A stretch of 12,204 nt of DNA from Actinomycetota bacterium. Its GTDB lineage: Bacteria; Actinomycetota; Geothermincolia; Fen-727; Anoxymicrobiaceae. The DNA is taken from positions 1 through 12,204 of the forward strand of contig JAHIPE010000174.1 in NCBI GenBank assembly GCA_018894655.1. Reading direction: 5' to 3'. Positions 6,006-12,204 of this stretch are shown here, one piece after another; the first letter of the stretch is position 1, and each line of letters opens with the position of its first letter. The notes beneath the pieces are model-generated. The model did not search any database. It saw nothing but the letters and a program-made list of their open reading frames with translations, and was not told where the DNA came from. The position numbers and the translations under genes were made by a program.

Positions 6006-6305
6006 ATGAGGATCTACGTAGGTAACCTTAGCTATGGCACTGACTCCGATAGCCTTCGTCAGGCGTTCGAGGAGTTCGGGACGGTCGAGTCGTCCGATGT
6101 CATAATGGACCGTAATACCAACAGGTCCAGGGGCTTCGGCTTCGTGGAGATGCCAAGCGATGAGGAGGGCAAGGCCGCCATCGAAGGCCTGGACAGCAAG
6201 GAGCTGGACAGCCGGCAAATCAACGTGAATGAAGCTCGTCCGCGCAGGGACGACGATTCCCGTGGCGGAGGCGGCGGCGGCGGCGGCGGGTCGTACCGCT
6301 ACTAG
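6006..6305 (+). CDS. Small RRM-type RNA-binding protein with glycine-rich tail
   Basis: This 99-residue protein is essentially one RNA recognition motif plus a short tail. RNP2 is IYVGNLSY (residues 3-10) and RNP1 is RGFGFVEM, both with the aromatic residues that stack on RNA. The C-terminus is a run of nine glycines followed by SYRY, like the glycine-rich tails of cyanobacterial Rbp proteins and other small bacterial RRM proteins, which bind single-stranded RNA and are often cold- or stress-induced. The start is ATG at 6006: it follows AGGAGGTG at 9 nt and begins the RRM fold directly. An in-frame GTG at 5934 would translate the terminator hairpin and is rejected. It stands alone, with its own promoter and an attenuator-like leader, and converges on the SDR gene. 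Function by family only; the RNA target is unknown. Confidence 0.93.
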   Translation: MRIYVGNLSYGTDSDSLRQAFEEFGTVESSDVIMDRNTNRSRGFGFVEMPSDEEGKAAIEGLDSKELDSRQINVNEARPRRDDDSRGGGGGGGGGSYRY

Positions 6306-6319
6306 GTTTAGAGGATGCG

Positions 6320-6376
6320 CGCCGGTACGGTGACTCACCGCGAGGAGGGCCGCCGGGCCGGCGTTGCAGGCAACGC
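6320..6376 (+). other. Inverted repeats downstream of the RRM gene
   Basis: Within 75 nt of the RRM stop lie CGGTGA-C-TCACCG (6328-6340), enclosed by CGCCGG (6320-6325) and CCGGCG (6358-6363), and then GCGTTGC-AG-GCAACGC (6361-6376). They could form the 3' end of the RRM transcript, but no U-run follows. The rest of the gap to 6569 shows no gene I can support. Confidence 0.4.
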
Positions 6377-6569
6377 TCTATAGGGCTTCAGCAAGAGTAG
6401 TGCTCTAAGTGGCGCATGCCCACGTTTGGGGTCATCAAGCACATGATGGGTATGGCCGCAGGTAACACCTTAGGGTGGTTTCTGCTGGTCTCGTGCGGCT
6501 CGCCAAATCTCTCTTTTCCATTCCCCGGGCTTCTCCTCTCTCGAGTGAAAACCCAGGTCCGCTCCACCG

Positions 6570-7409
6570 CTAGAACCACCGTTTGATAAACCAGTAACTG
6601 AACTTGAGGATTGAATCGTTGAGGTGGCGGCTCACCCTGTGCACGATGTCAATCAGGTACGTCTCCGGCCCAACGCGCACAACGCCCTTATTCCTCTCGA
6701 CCCCTCGTACAACCTTCTCGGCCACCTTCGAGGGAAGCAGGCCGCGCTTCTCCATGAGCCATTTGAGCTTACCCCTGGACTCATCCTCGGACCACCGGCT
6801 GGTCCGGGCGCGAATCCCGGTGGTCTTCATGATATTGGTGGATATTATCCCGGGGCAGAGGGCGGTTACGCCTATCCCGTGGAGTGCCGCCTCTCCGCGC
6901 AGATCCTCGGAAAGGCCCAGCACCCCGCACTTGGTACAGGTGTAAGCGGTCAACATCGGAATCGGCGCCAGCGCCGCCCCCGAGGACGTATTGACAATAT
7001 GGCCGCCCCCGCCCTGCTCTATCATGCGGGGGTAGAAGAAGTGGCATCCGTGGATGACGCCCCACAGGTTCACTCCCATGACCAACTTCAAGTCGTCCAG
7101 GGTCAGGTCCTCGAACGCTCCCCCCAACCCGATCCCCGCGTTGTTGCACAGGACATCCACCCTTCCCATCCGCTTGTAGGTGGTTTCGCAGAACTCCTCC
7201 ATCTGCCACGCCTGGGAGACGTCAACGACCTCGGCGAAGAACTCGGTCCCCAGCGCCTCGAGCTCCTCCCCGACCGCCCGAAGCCCGTCACCGTTGATGT
7301 CGCCAATGACCAGGCGCGCCCCGCGCCTGGCGAAGGCAAGGGCTATCTCCCTGCCTATACCGCTGGCGGCGCCGGTCACCACAACGACTTTCCCACTGAA
7401 CTCTTTCAT
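6570..7409 (-). CDS. Short-chain dehydrogenase/reductase (classical SDR)
   Basis: This 279-residue NAD(P)-dependent oxidoreductase interconverts an alcohol and a ketone. The Rossmann motif is TGAASGIG near the N-terminus, followed by DVS, CNNAG, the catalytic Ser in NTSSGAA and Y-T-C-T-K as the YxxxK pair, so the active site is complete. The tail (about the last 20 residues, ending FSYWFIKRWF) is aromatic and basic and may touch the membrane, as seen in some SDRs of lipid metabolism. The start is ATG at 7409 with GGAAGGAGAG just upstream; a longer frame beginning in the repeat at 7505 adds 32 unrelated residues and is rejected. It lies downstream of the acyl-CoA dehydrogenase operon, 175 nt away across a repeat array, and may share its pathway. 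Substrate unknown. Confidence 0.93.
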   Translation of the reverse strand: MKEFSGKVVVVTGAASGIGREIALAFARRGARLVIGDINGDGLRAVGEELEALGTEFFAEVVDVSQAWQMEEFCETTYKRMGRVDVLCNNAGIGLGGAFEDLTLDDLKLVMGVNLWGVIHGCHFFYPRMIEQGGGGHIVNTSSGAALAPIPMLTAYTCTKCGVLGLSEDLRGEAALHGIGVTALCPGIISTNIMKTTGIRARTSRWSEDESRGKLKWLMEKRGLLPSKVAEKVVRGVERNKGVVRVGPETYLIDIVHRVSRHLNDSILKFSYWFIKRWF

Positions 7410-7484
7410 CACTCTCCTTCCTTCTGTCTCCGGCCGGGTGGACTGAGAGTTCGCCCTCAACTGTTGGGCCGGTGTGTCTTCCGT

Positions 7485-7561
7485 GCGTTTGGTGCCTGGC
7501 ACCATGTTGCGTTTTCAAGATGCAATGTTGCGTTTGTGCCTGGCACCATGTTGCGTTTTGC
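7485..7561 (+). repeat. Tandem palindromic repeat, locus 2 (three units plus tail)
   Basis: Unit 1 is 7485-7508 with palindrome GGTGCCTGGCACC (7491-7503). Unit 2 (7509-7529) keeps the GCGTTT and ATGTT flanks but has lost the palindrome. Unit 3 is 7530-7552, with the palindrome shortened by one G (7536-7547). The tail GCGTTTTGC (7553-7561) is identical to those at the other two loci. The array lies between two minus-strand genes and reads in the opposite direction to them. Confidence 0.85.
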
Positions 7562-7584
7562 GTTTCACAGGCGGAGTGAAGTGC

Positions 7585-8622
7585 TCAATCGGCGGGCTTG
7601 ACCAGGTCGAGCATCTCCTCCTGCGGAGACCTGGGGTACGACTGGCAGTACTTGGCGTCGCGCAGCAGGACCTCCATCCCGTAGTCGCGCATGTACCCGT
7701 AGCCGCCGTGGACCTGAATCCCGTCCAGCGTGGCCGACACCGCCCGGTCGCAGGCCAGGACCTTTGCCGCCCTGGAGGCGGGCAGGTGAAGGGCACACCC
7801 TCCCGCCGTCGCTGCCTGCCGGAGGGAGGCATCCCCGGCCTCGATGCCCACCACCATCCCGGCGAGCATCAACCTGATCTGCTGGTGGTTTATTATGTAA
7901 TCCCCCGCCTGGTACCGTTCCCGCGCGTACTCCCGGGCACCTTCGAAGGCGTGGCGGGCAAGGCCCAGCGACAGCGCGGCAATCCCCAGCAGCAGGCAAC
8001 CTTCCAGTTCGTCCCTCTTCCCGTTAAGGTCGCCCACCACCGCGCCTCCGGCGGATTCGACCACCAGCGATGCCGGCCTCGATGCCCTGAGCCCCATCGG
8101 CGCCTCTATCCCCTCTATCGTCACCCCTTCACAACCGGGGGCGACCCGGCAGAGCCCTCCTCCCGCCAACGGGAGAACACAGGCCGCCGCGCCGGTGAGG
8201 CCTGGCACGAACTCCGCCCGGGCGGTGCCGCCTGCCTCCTTCACCGGCCAGGCCATCGTAACCCTTGCTTCCCCGCCGGTCAGCGCCTCGTCGGCCTCCT
8301 GGGAGGCCGCCTCCAGCGCCCACAGCGCCAGGTTGTGAACGAGCAGCAACGCGGCGAACCCGGCACAGCCGCGGGCCACCTCGGTAAGGGCCAGGCAGAA
8401 CGAGTAGATGTCCATGCCCTGCCCGCCGGACCCCTCCCCGAGAAGGGCGGACACCAGGCCCAGTGAGGCCGCGCTCTTCCAGGCCTTCTCTATCACGCCC
8501 GAGGAGGGGAACTCGTCCATCTCCCTCGCCGACCCGTCTATCACCTGCTCCCGGAACTCGGCCACCGAGCGGACCAGCATTCGGCTCTCCTGGTCGAGCA
8601 TGAGGTCGCGAGTAAGCTCCAT
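7585..8622 (-). CDS. Acyl-CoA dehydrogenase-like protein lacking the catalytic Glu
   Basis: This 345-residue protein has the acyl-CoA dehydrogenase fold: an N-terminal helical domain, the segment LGLVSALLGEGSGGQGMD, and a C-terminal domain with DGIQVHGGYGYMRDYGMEVL and LLRDAK that forms the usual FAD-contacting region. Normal members continue as QIYEGT with the catalytic Glu. Here the text is CQSYPRSPQEEM, with Pro330 at the Glu position. The middle-domain signature (TEPxAGSD) is also replaced by AWPVKEAGG. The protein is therefore unlikely to abstract the alpha proton alone. Its ATG directly abuts the TAG of the upstream dehydrogenase, so the two are translationally coupled and probably made in equal amounts. 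By analogy with the mycobacterial FadE heterotetramers, it may be the non-catalytic subunit. Family call firm, role inferred. Confidence 0.88.
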   Translation of the reverse strand: MELTRDLMLDQESRMLVRSVAEFREQVIDGSAREMDEFPSSGVIEKAWKSAASLGLVSALLGEGSGGQGMDIYSFCLALTEVARGCAGFAALLLVHNLALWALEAASQEADEALTGGEARVTMAWPVKEAGGTARAEFVPGLTGAAACVLPLAGGGLCRVAPGCEGVTIEGIEAPMGLRASRPASLVVESAGGAVVGDLNGKRDELEGCLLLGIAALSLGLARHAFEGAREYARERYQAGDYIINHQQIRLMLAGMVVGIEAGDASLRQAATAGGCALHLPASRAAKVLACDRAVSATLDGIQVHGGYGYMRDYGMEVLLRDAKYCQSYPRSPQEEMLDLVKPAD

Positions 8623-10110
8623 CTACTTCGCCCCCTTCCCCGGCCCGCGCCCGATGAACGGCTTCAGCTCCACCCTCAGGCTGTCGTCGACGTCCGACAT
8701 AAACACGGTCAGGCGATTAAGCTGGTTGGTCCCCTCGTATATCTGGGTAAGCTTGGCGTCGCGGAAGAACTTCTCCACCCAGACCCTCTCCTCCCCCTGG
8801 TCGGCACCCATCATCTCCAGGGCCATGGAGCTTACGTACATCGCGGTGTCGCCACCCACCGCCTTTGCCAACGATGAGTTGGCCAGCGCCTTGGTGACCT
8901 CCTCCGAGGTGATGTAGGCGGCGACTATTCCTTCCACCCCCCGCTTGGCCGCGCGGGAGAGGTAGACCCGCTGCATCCCCTCGGAGGTGCGAACCGAGCG
9001 CGGCAACAACCCGATGGCTTTCATCGGTACCCCGCTTAGCACCTTGCCCAGCGTCGCGTCAAAACTCAGCGCGGCGTTGAAGTACGCCCACCGGGCCAAA
9101 CTGACGCGGGTCTTCATATCGGCCAGCGCCATCTGCACCCTCTGCTCATCGATGGGCGCCCGACCACCTTTCCCCCTCCTGGCCCAGCGCAGGAACCACT
9201 CGTAGGCCCCCCGGGCGATCCCGGTGCCGATAGCCGCCACCGGCGCGCGTGAAGCGGCAAGGATGAGAAGTGTTCCCGGCTGCATCCCATCGCCCTCGAA
9301 CCCCAGCACGTTCTCGTCGGGTACAAAGCAGTCCTCGAATAGCAACTCGGCGGCGGGACATGCCCGCTGCCCCATCTTCTCCTCGACCCGCGGCACCGAG
9401 AAGCCCTCCATGTCCCTGTGCACCAGGAACGACGTCCAGGTCTCGAGCGGGCGCTCCCGGTCCAACGCGCAGGCGACCATCGTGTAGGTGGCTACCGAGC
9501 CGTTGGAGATGAAGCACTTCCTCCCGTTGAGCACGTACCCCCCCGGCACCTTACTTGCGTTCATCGAGAGCCGGGCTTTTGCCAGGAAGTGCGGCTCCTC
9601 GGCATCGGTACCCGCTGAGGGCTCAGTTATGGCGGCGGCCATCAGCACCGGCTCCCCTTCCTTCTCCTTCCGAGCGACCTCCCGGAGGACGGTCTCCCAC
9701 TGGGCCAGGGCGCCGGAGACCAGCAGGGGGGATATCCCCAGGGCATGTGCGCCGAAGATGTTGGCTATCCCCGCGCAGGTGGAGCACATCTCTTCCATCG
9801 CCAGGGCGAACATGACAGTCAGCCCGCCGACCCCCTCCACCATCCCGGGGATGGCGAGTGAAAGAAAGCGGTACTGGAGCCCCGCCTTCACCAGGTCCCA
9901 GGCGAAGTAATCGTGGTCCTGCTCCATCCGCCAGTCCAGTTCCAGCGCCGCCGGAGCGGCGTAGCGCTGGTTGTACTCGGCGCAGTCGCGCACCGTCTTG
10001 ACCAGCTTCTCTACGTACAGCGGGCGCCTTCGCCTTATCTCCTGTAGCGCCGGGAAATCGCCCAGCACCCGCTTTCTTACGTCTTTCAGCAGGGGGTCGC
10101 CTTCCGGCAT
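8623..10110 (-). CDS. Acyl-CoA dehydrogenase, long form with catalytic Glu
   Basis: This 495-residue flavoenzyme would introduce an alpha-beta double bond into an acyl-CoA. Visible signatures are AAITEPSAGTDAE in the middle domain, KCFISNGSVATYT, and QIYEGTNQLNRL with the catalytic Glu at residue 459. It is about 100 residues longer than common members: extra N-terminal residues, and an insertion around SFDATLGKVLSGVPMKAIGLLPRSVRTSEG before the FAD-binding region. The start is ATG at 10110, preceded by AAGGAG at 10 nt; a GTG at 10146 inside the upstream gene is in frame but lies before that SD and is rejected. It follows the acetoacetate-decarboxylase-like gene by 7 nt and abuts the second dehydrogenase, forming one operon. 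Substrate unknown; the pairing suggests an unusual acyl-CoA. Confidence 0.93.
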   Translation of the reverse strand: MPEGDPLLKDVRKRVLGDFPALQEIRRRRPLYVEKLVKTVRDCAEYNQRYAAPAALELDWRMEQDHDYFAWDLVKAGLQYRFLSLAIPGMVEGVGGLTVMFALAMEEMCSTCAGIANIFGAHALGISPLLVSGALAQWETVLREVARKEKEGEPVLMAAAITEPSAGTDAEEPHFLAKARLSMNASKVPGGYVLNGRKCFISNGSVATYTMVACALDRERPLETWTSFLVHRDMEGFSVPRVEEKMGQRACPAAELLFEDCFVPDENVLGFEGDGMQPGTLLILAASRAPVAAIGTGIARGAYEWFLRWARRGKGGRAPIDEQRVQMALADMKTRVSLARWAYFNAALSFDATLGKVLSGVPMKAIGLLPRSVRTSEGMQRVYLSRAAKRGVEGIVAAYITSEEVTKALANSSLAKAVGGDTAMYVSSMALEMMGADQGEERVWVEKFFRDAKLTQIYEGTNQLNRLTVFMSDVDDSLRVELKPFIGRGPGKGAK

Positions 10111-10117
10111 CGCGGCA

Positions 10118-10993
10118 TTACTCCTTCTTCTTCTTCTTCCCGGCACGCTCCCTGTCCAGGAGCGCGGTCAGCTCGTTAACCGAGATGCCCAGCCCCCGCT
10201 CCAGAAAGAACGCGATAGAGGCCAGCGAGAGGTTCCCGGGCCCGTACAGTATCGCCTGCATGCTGGGCACGTAGATGTACATCAGTGGTTTCGTCGAGAG
10301 AAGGACGTCCGATAGTTCCCTGGCCGCCGGGTGGGAGAATCCCAGCTCCAGCTCAGCGTTGTCCCGCCCCAGCGCCAGCGCGTACTCGCGGGCGTTGACT
10401 TTGAACTCGGCGTACTGTGGCTGCTGGTATTGGTAAAGGTGACAGAAGTACTTCATCACCGTGCTCCTGGTCGCCGGTATCTTCCGCCCGCGGACCCTGC
10501 ATATCAGGTCTTCGCCCTCGGCAAGCTCGCAGGTTACCCAGTCGGAGGTATCCGAGAACTCGATTGCGTTCATGGTCTTGGGGTAGTTGTAAAGCTCCAC
10601 CCCGCCGTCCAGCGCAACCTGGGTGTTAACGGGAAGCCGGTGGATGTAGGTGTAGAAGCTATCCTGCAGAAGCTGCCTGAGCATGTTATATCCGGGTATT
10701 TGCAGGAAGTAGGGGCTGTTCAATAAGATGCCTATCCCGAACTCGTTGTACGGCCCGATGTCAGTGTCGTAGTACTCGAAGGCGGTCAGGTGGACCGCCC
10801 CGATGCCGGGCAGCACCTGGGCGGGCACGAACCTCCGGTCCGGCAGGAGGCGCCGCAAGCCGATGATGCTGGCGGGAAACACTGTGGTGAAGCAACGCGC
10901 TTCCCGGTAGAAGACCGGTATCTTCGCCTTGATGCCGGCAAGGCTTGCCTCGAGTTGCTCCACCCCTGAAAAGAAGTCGCCGGGCATGGCCAT
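10118..10993 (-). CDS. Acetoacetate decarboxylase-like protein
   Basis: This protein of about 291 residues resembles the acetoacetate decarboxylase superfamily: an N-terminal half with GIGAVHLTAFEYYDTDIGPYNEFGIGI, then VELYNYPKTMNAIEF, where the Lys of YPK (about residue 139) sits where the Schiff-base lysine of acetoacetate decarboxylase is found. No signal peptide. Members of this superfamily decarboxylate beta-keto acids or do aldol/dehydration chemistry on keto acids, so the reaction cannot be fixed. The start is uncertain between ATG at 10993 and ATG at 10987 (GGGGTG just upstream); an in-frame GTG at 11038 looks like read-through of the upstream region. The C-terminus ends KKKKKE, encoded by five AAG codons plus GAG, and that stretch also provides the SD for the next gene. 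First gene of the three-gene operon. Superfamily moderately sure. Confidence 0.7.
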   Translation of the reverse strand: MAMPGDFFSGVEQLEASLAGIKAKIPVFYREARCFTTVFPASIIGLRRLLPDRRFVPAQVLPGIGAVHLTAFEYYDTDIGPYNEFGIGILLNSPYFLQIPGYNMLRQLLQDSFYTYIHRLPVNTQVALDGGVELYNYPKTMNAIEFSDTSDWVTCELAEGEDLICRVRGRKIPATRSTVMKYFCHLYQYQQPQYAEFKVNAREYALALGRDNAELELGFSHPAARELSDVLLSTKPLMYIYVPSMQAILYGPGNLSLASIAFFLERGLGISVNELTALLDRERAGKKKKKE

Positions 10994-11194
10994 CACCCCA
11001 ATCCAATTAGAAACGAACCCGCCGTTACATACTACCACGCGGCGCCATCAGCAAACGTCACTCGATGGACGATACGCCGGCGGGATGTCGACGTTATCAT
11101 GCCCGGAGCGCACCACCGGGACTTGTTGCCGTTCAAGTGCCTTCGCGCCATCCAGGTGGGCCGCTTCAGGAACGCTCGAAGGGGGGGCCCCGGT

Positions 11195-11227
11195 GCAAAA
11201 CGCAACAACGGTGCCAGGCACCAACGC
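11195..11227 (-). repeat. Palindromic repeat, locus 3 (one unit plus tail)
   Basis: A single unit (11204-11227) has palindrome GGTGCCAGGCACC (11210-11222), followed on the minus strand by the tail GCGTTTTGC (11203-11195). It is the same family as the arrays at 3799 and 7485, here inverted. It lies 55 nt after the reductase stop, in the 289-nt gap before the decarboxylase-like gene. The rest of that gap shows no gene and no convincing promoter. Confidence 0.85.
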
Positions 11228-11282
11228 AACAAGTTTAGGGGTAAAGTACTTGCGCTGCGAGAAGCGTGAGGAGGTACCGGGG

Positions 11283-12204
11283 CTACAGGCGGATGGTTAT
11301 GTCACTCATCGGGTACGACATACACGGATGGATGTAGCCGAACGCAAGATCGGCCCTCCTGACGGTCGCCTCCGGCGGCATGTAGACCTCACCCTCGAGA
11401 AGCCGGGTGCGACACACCCCGCACTCCCCCGACCGGCAGAGGTTGTCGATGGTGACATTGTTCCGCTCCAGGGAGTTCAGCAGGGGCTCGCCGCACCGAA
11501 CCGTTAGCCGGTTGCGCCTTCCCTCTATCTTCACCTTGAACTCCTGGTCACCTTTGAGCCTGGCGGGCCAGCCCTCCACCGCGGTGATGTCGGGGGGCGG
11601 CCCTGAGAGCTCCCTCTTGACCTTATCGGGAGAAATCCCCAGGTTGTCCAGCGAGTCCTGGCAGAGACCGTACATGGCGTGGGGGCCGCACATGTAGAAT
11701 GTCTTTCCCTCGACGTCGCCGACCAGTGACCGGATAACGCCGGTGTCCAGCATCCCGCACATCCCCTGGAAATCCTCCGGCGGCTCGCTTATGACGATGT
11801 CCACCTCGAGGTCGTTCTCGCCGCAGGCGAGCCCGGCGATCTCCTCGGCGAATATGATGTCACCGGGCACCCGGCTCCCGTATATGAGGTGCATCTTGAG
11901 GCACCGGTTCATGTCCAGGGCGTCCCGTATGATGCTCATAAACGGGGTGATCCCACTTCCACCGGCAAGGAAAACCAGGTCGTCGGTGTCCGCCAGCGGC
12001 TCGTGGTAGAAGAACCCGGCGGGGCCGGAAATCTCGAACCTGTCCCCTGTCTTCACCTGCTCGCAGAGGTACCTGGAAATAAAACCGTCCGGCATCTCCC
12101 TCACCGTGATGTCCAGGTAGCCCGGCCTTGACGGCGGCGAGGATATCGTGTAAGGGCGGCCGGTGGCTACGCCGTCAACGGTAAGGAACAGGTTGATGAA
12201 CTGC
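11283..12204 (-). CDS. FAD/NAD(P) reductase with C-terminal [2Fe-2S] ferredoxin domain, 5' end outside window
   Basis: The frame is open to the right edge, giving 306 visible residues; the N-terminus is missing. Domain order is FAD-binding (RPYTISS near the visible start, GPAGFF), NAD(P)-binding (LAGGSGITPF, YGSR, MCGPHAMY) and plant-type ferredoxin at the C-terminus. The cluster ligands are complete: C-x4-C-x2-C in NLCRSGECGVCRTRL, then C-x29-C in HPCMSYP. This arrangement is that of PaaE, phthalate dioxygenase reductase and KshB-type reductases, which pass electrons from NAD(P)H to an oxygenase or another acceptor. The partner is not in the window and may lie upstream, beyond the right edge. 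A GTG at 12104 could be misread as the start, but the FAD motif lies before it. It is on the same strand as the acyl-CoA dehydrogenase operon, 289 nt away, suggesting a shared catabolic role. Confidence 0.92.
   Translation of the reverse strand, partial: QFINLFLTVDGVATGRPYTISSPPSRPGYLDITVREMPDGFISRYLCEQVKTGDRFEISGPAGFFYHEPLADTDDLVFLAGGSGITPFMSIIRDALDMNRCLKMHLIYGSRVPGDIIFAEEIAGLACGENDLEVDIVISEPPEDFQGMCGMLDTGVIRSLVGDVEGKTFYMCGPHAMYGLCQDSLDNLGISPDKVKRELSGPPPDITAVEGWPARLKGDQEFKVKIEGRRNRLTVRCGEPLLNSLERNNVTIDNLCRSGECGVCRTRLLEGEVYMPPEATVRRADLAFGYIHPCMSYPMSDITIRL

Noticed and set aside
6388..6579. 63-codon minus-strand frame downstream of the SDR
   Set aside because: No SD and no domain; it overlaps the SDR stop region.
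7410..7505. 32-residue N-terminal extension of the SDR
   Set aside because: It is made from the palindromic repeat and spacer. The ATG at 7409 has a good SD and begins the Rossmann fold as expected.
6624..8466. Two long plus-strand open frames of 325 and 330 codons
   Set aside because: They are antisense to the SDR and short acyl-CoA dehydrogenase genes and show low-complexity Pro/Arg/His composition with no motifs.

Overview
This 12.2-kb window is gene-dense, high-GC bacterial chromosome. No tRNA, rRNA, CRISPR array, transposase or phage gene was found. The gene set is a URO-D-type methyltransferase-like protein, a DUF1638 protein, a polysaccharide-deacetylase lipoprotein, a PHP-type PolX, a small glycine-tailed RRM protein and paired acyl-CoA dehydrogenases. 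It suits an uncultured anaerobic or facultative Gram-positive-type lineage such as a deep-branching Actinobacteriota or Chloroflexota. That placement is inference and weak.

Layout. (1) Positions 1-2860, minus strand: an aldo/keto reductase and a DUF1638 gene overlap by an ATGA and form an operon. A 261-nt spacer follows, packed with inverted repeats and a G-run tract, and then a URO-D family gene runs off the left edge. The spacer holds a plausible separate promoter for the URO-D gene. (2) Positions 2878-5610, plus strand: a lipoprotein polysaccharide deacetylase, a tandem palindromic repeat, and a PolX gene whose polymerase active site looks dead while its PHP nuclease site is intact. (3) Positions 5611-6569: a mostly non-coding region around an RRM RNA-binding protein gene. 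That gene has an extended -10 promoter, then a perfect intrinsic-terminator hairpin inside its own leader, then a strong Shine-Dalgarno sequence (SD). (4) Positions 6570-12204, minus strand: a short-chain dehydrogenase; a tight three-gene operon of an acetoacetate-decarboxylase-like protein, a long acyl-CoA dehydrogenase with its catalytic Glu, and a shorter one lacking it; and an FAD/NAD/[2Fe-2S] reductase that runs off the right edge.

Working together: region 4 looks like catabolism of an acyl-CoA or ring-derived substrate. The reductase would feed electrons to an oxygenase or similar partner outside the window. The two dehydrogenases plausibly form a heteromeric enzyme, and the SDR supplies an alcohol/ketone step. 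The substrate cannot be read from the sequence.

Three intergenic regions (near 3.8, 7.5 and 11.2 kb) carry the same small repeat family: 13-bp palindromes in about 24-bp units, each array ending in GCGTTTTGC. One unit shows a compensated stem change. The points most worth following are the degenerate PolX palm, the RRM leader attenuator, the covarying repeat family and the half-degenerate dehydrogenase pair.
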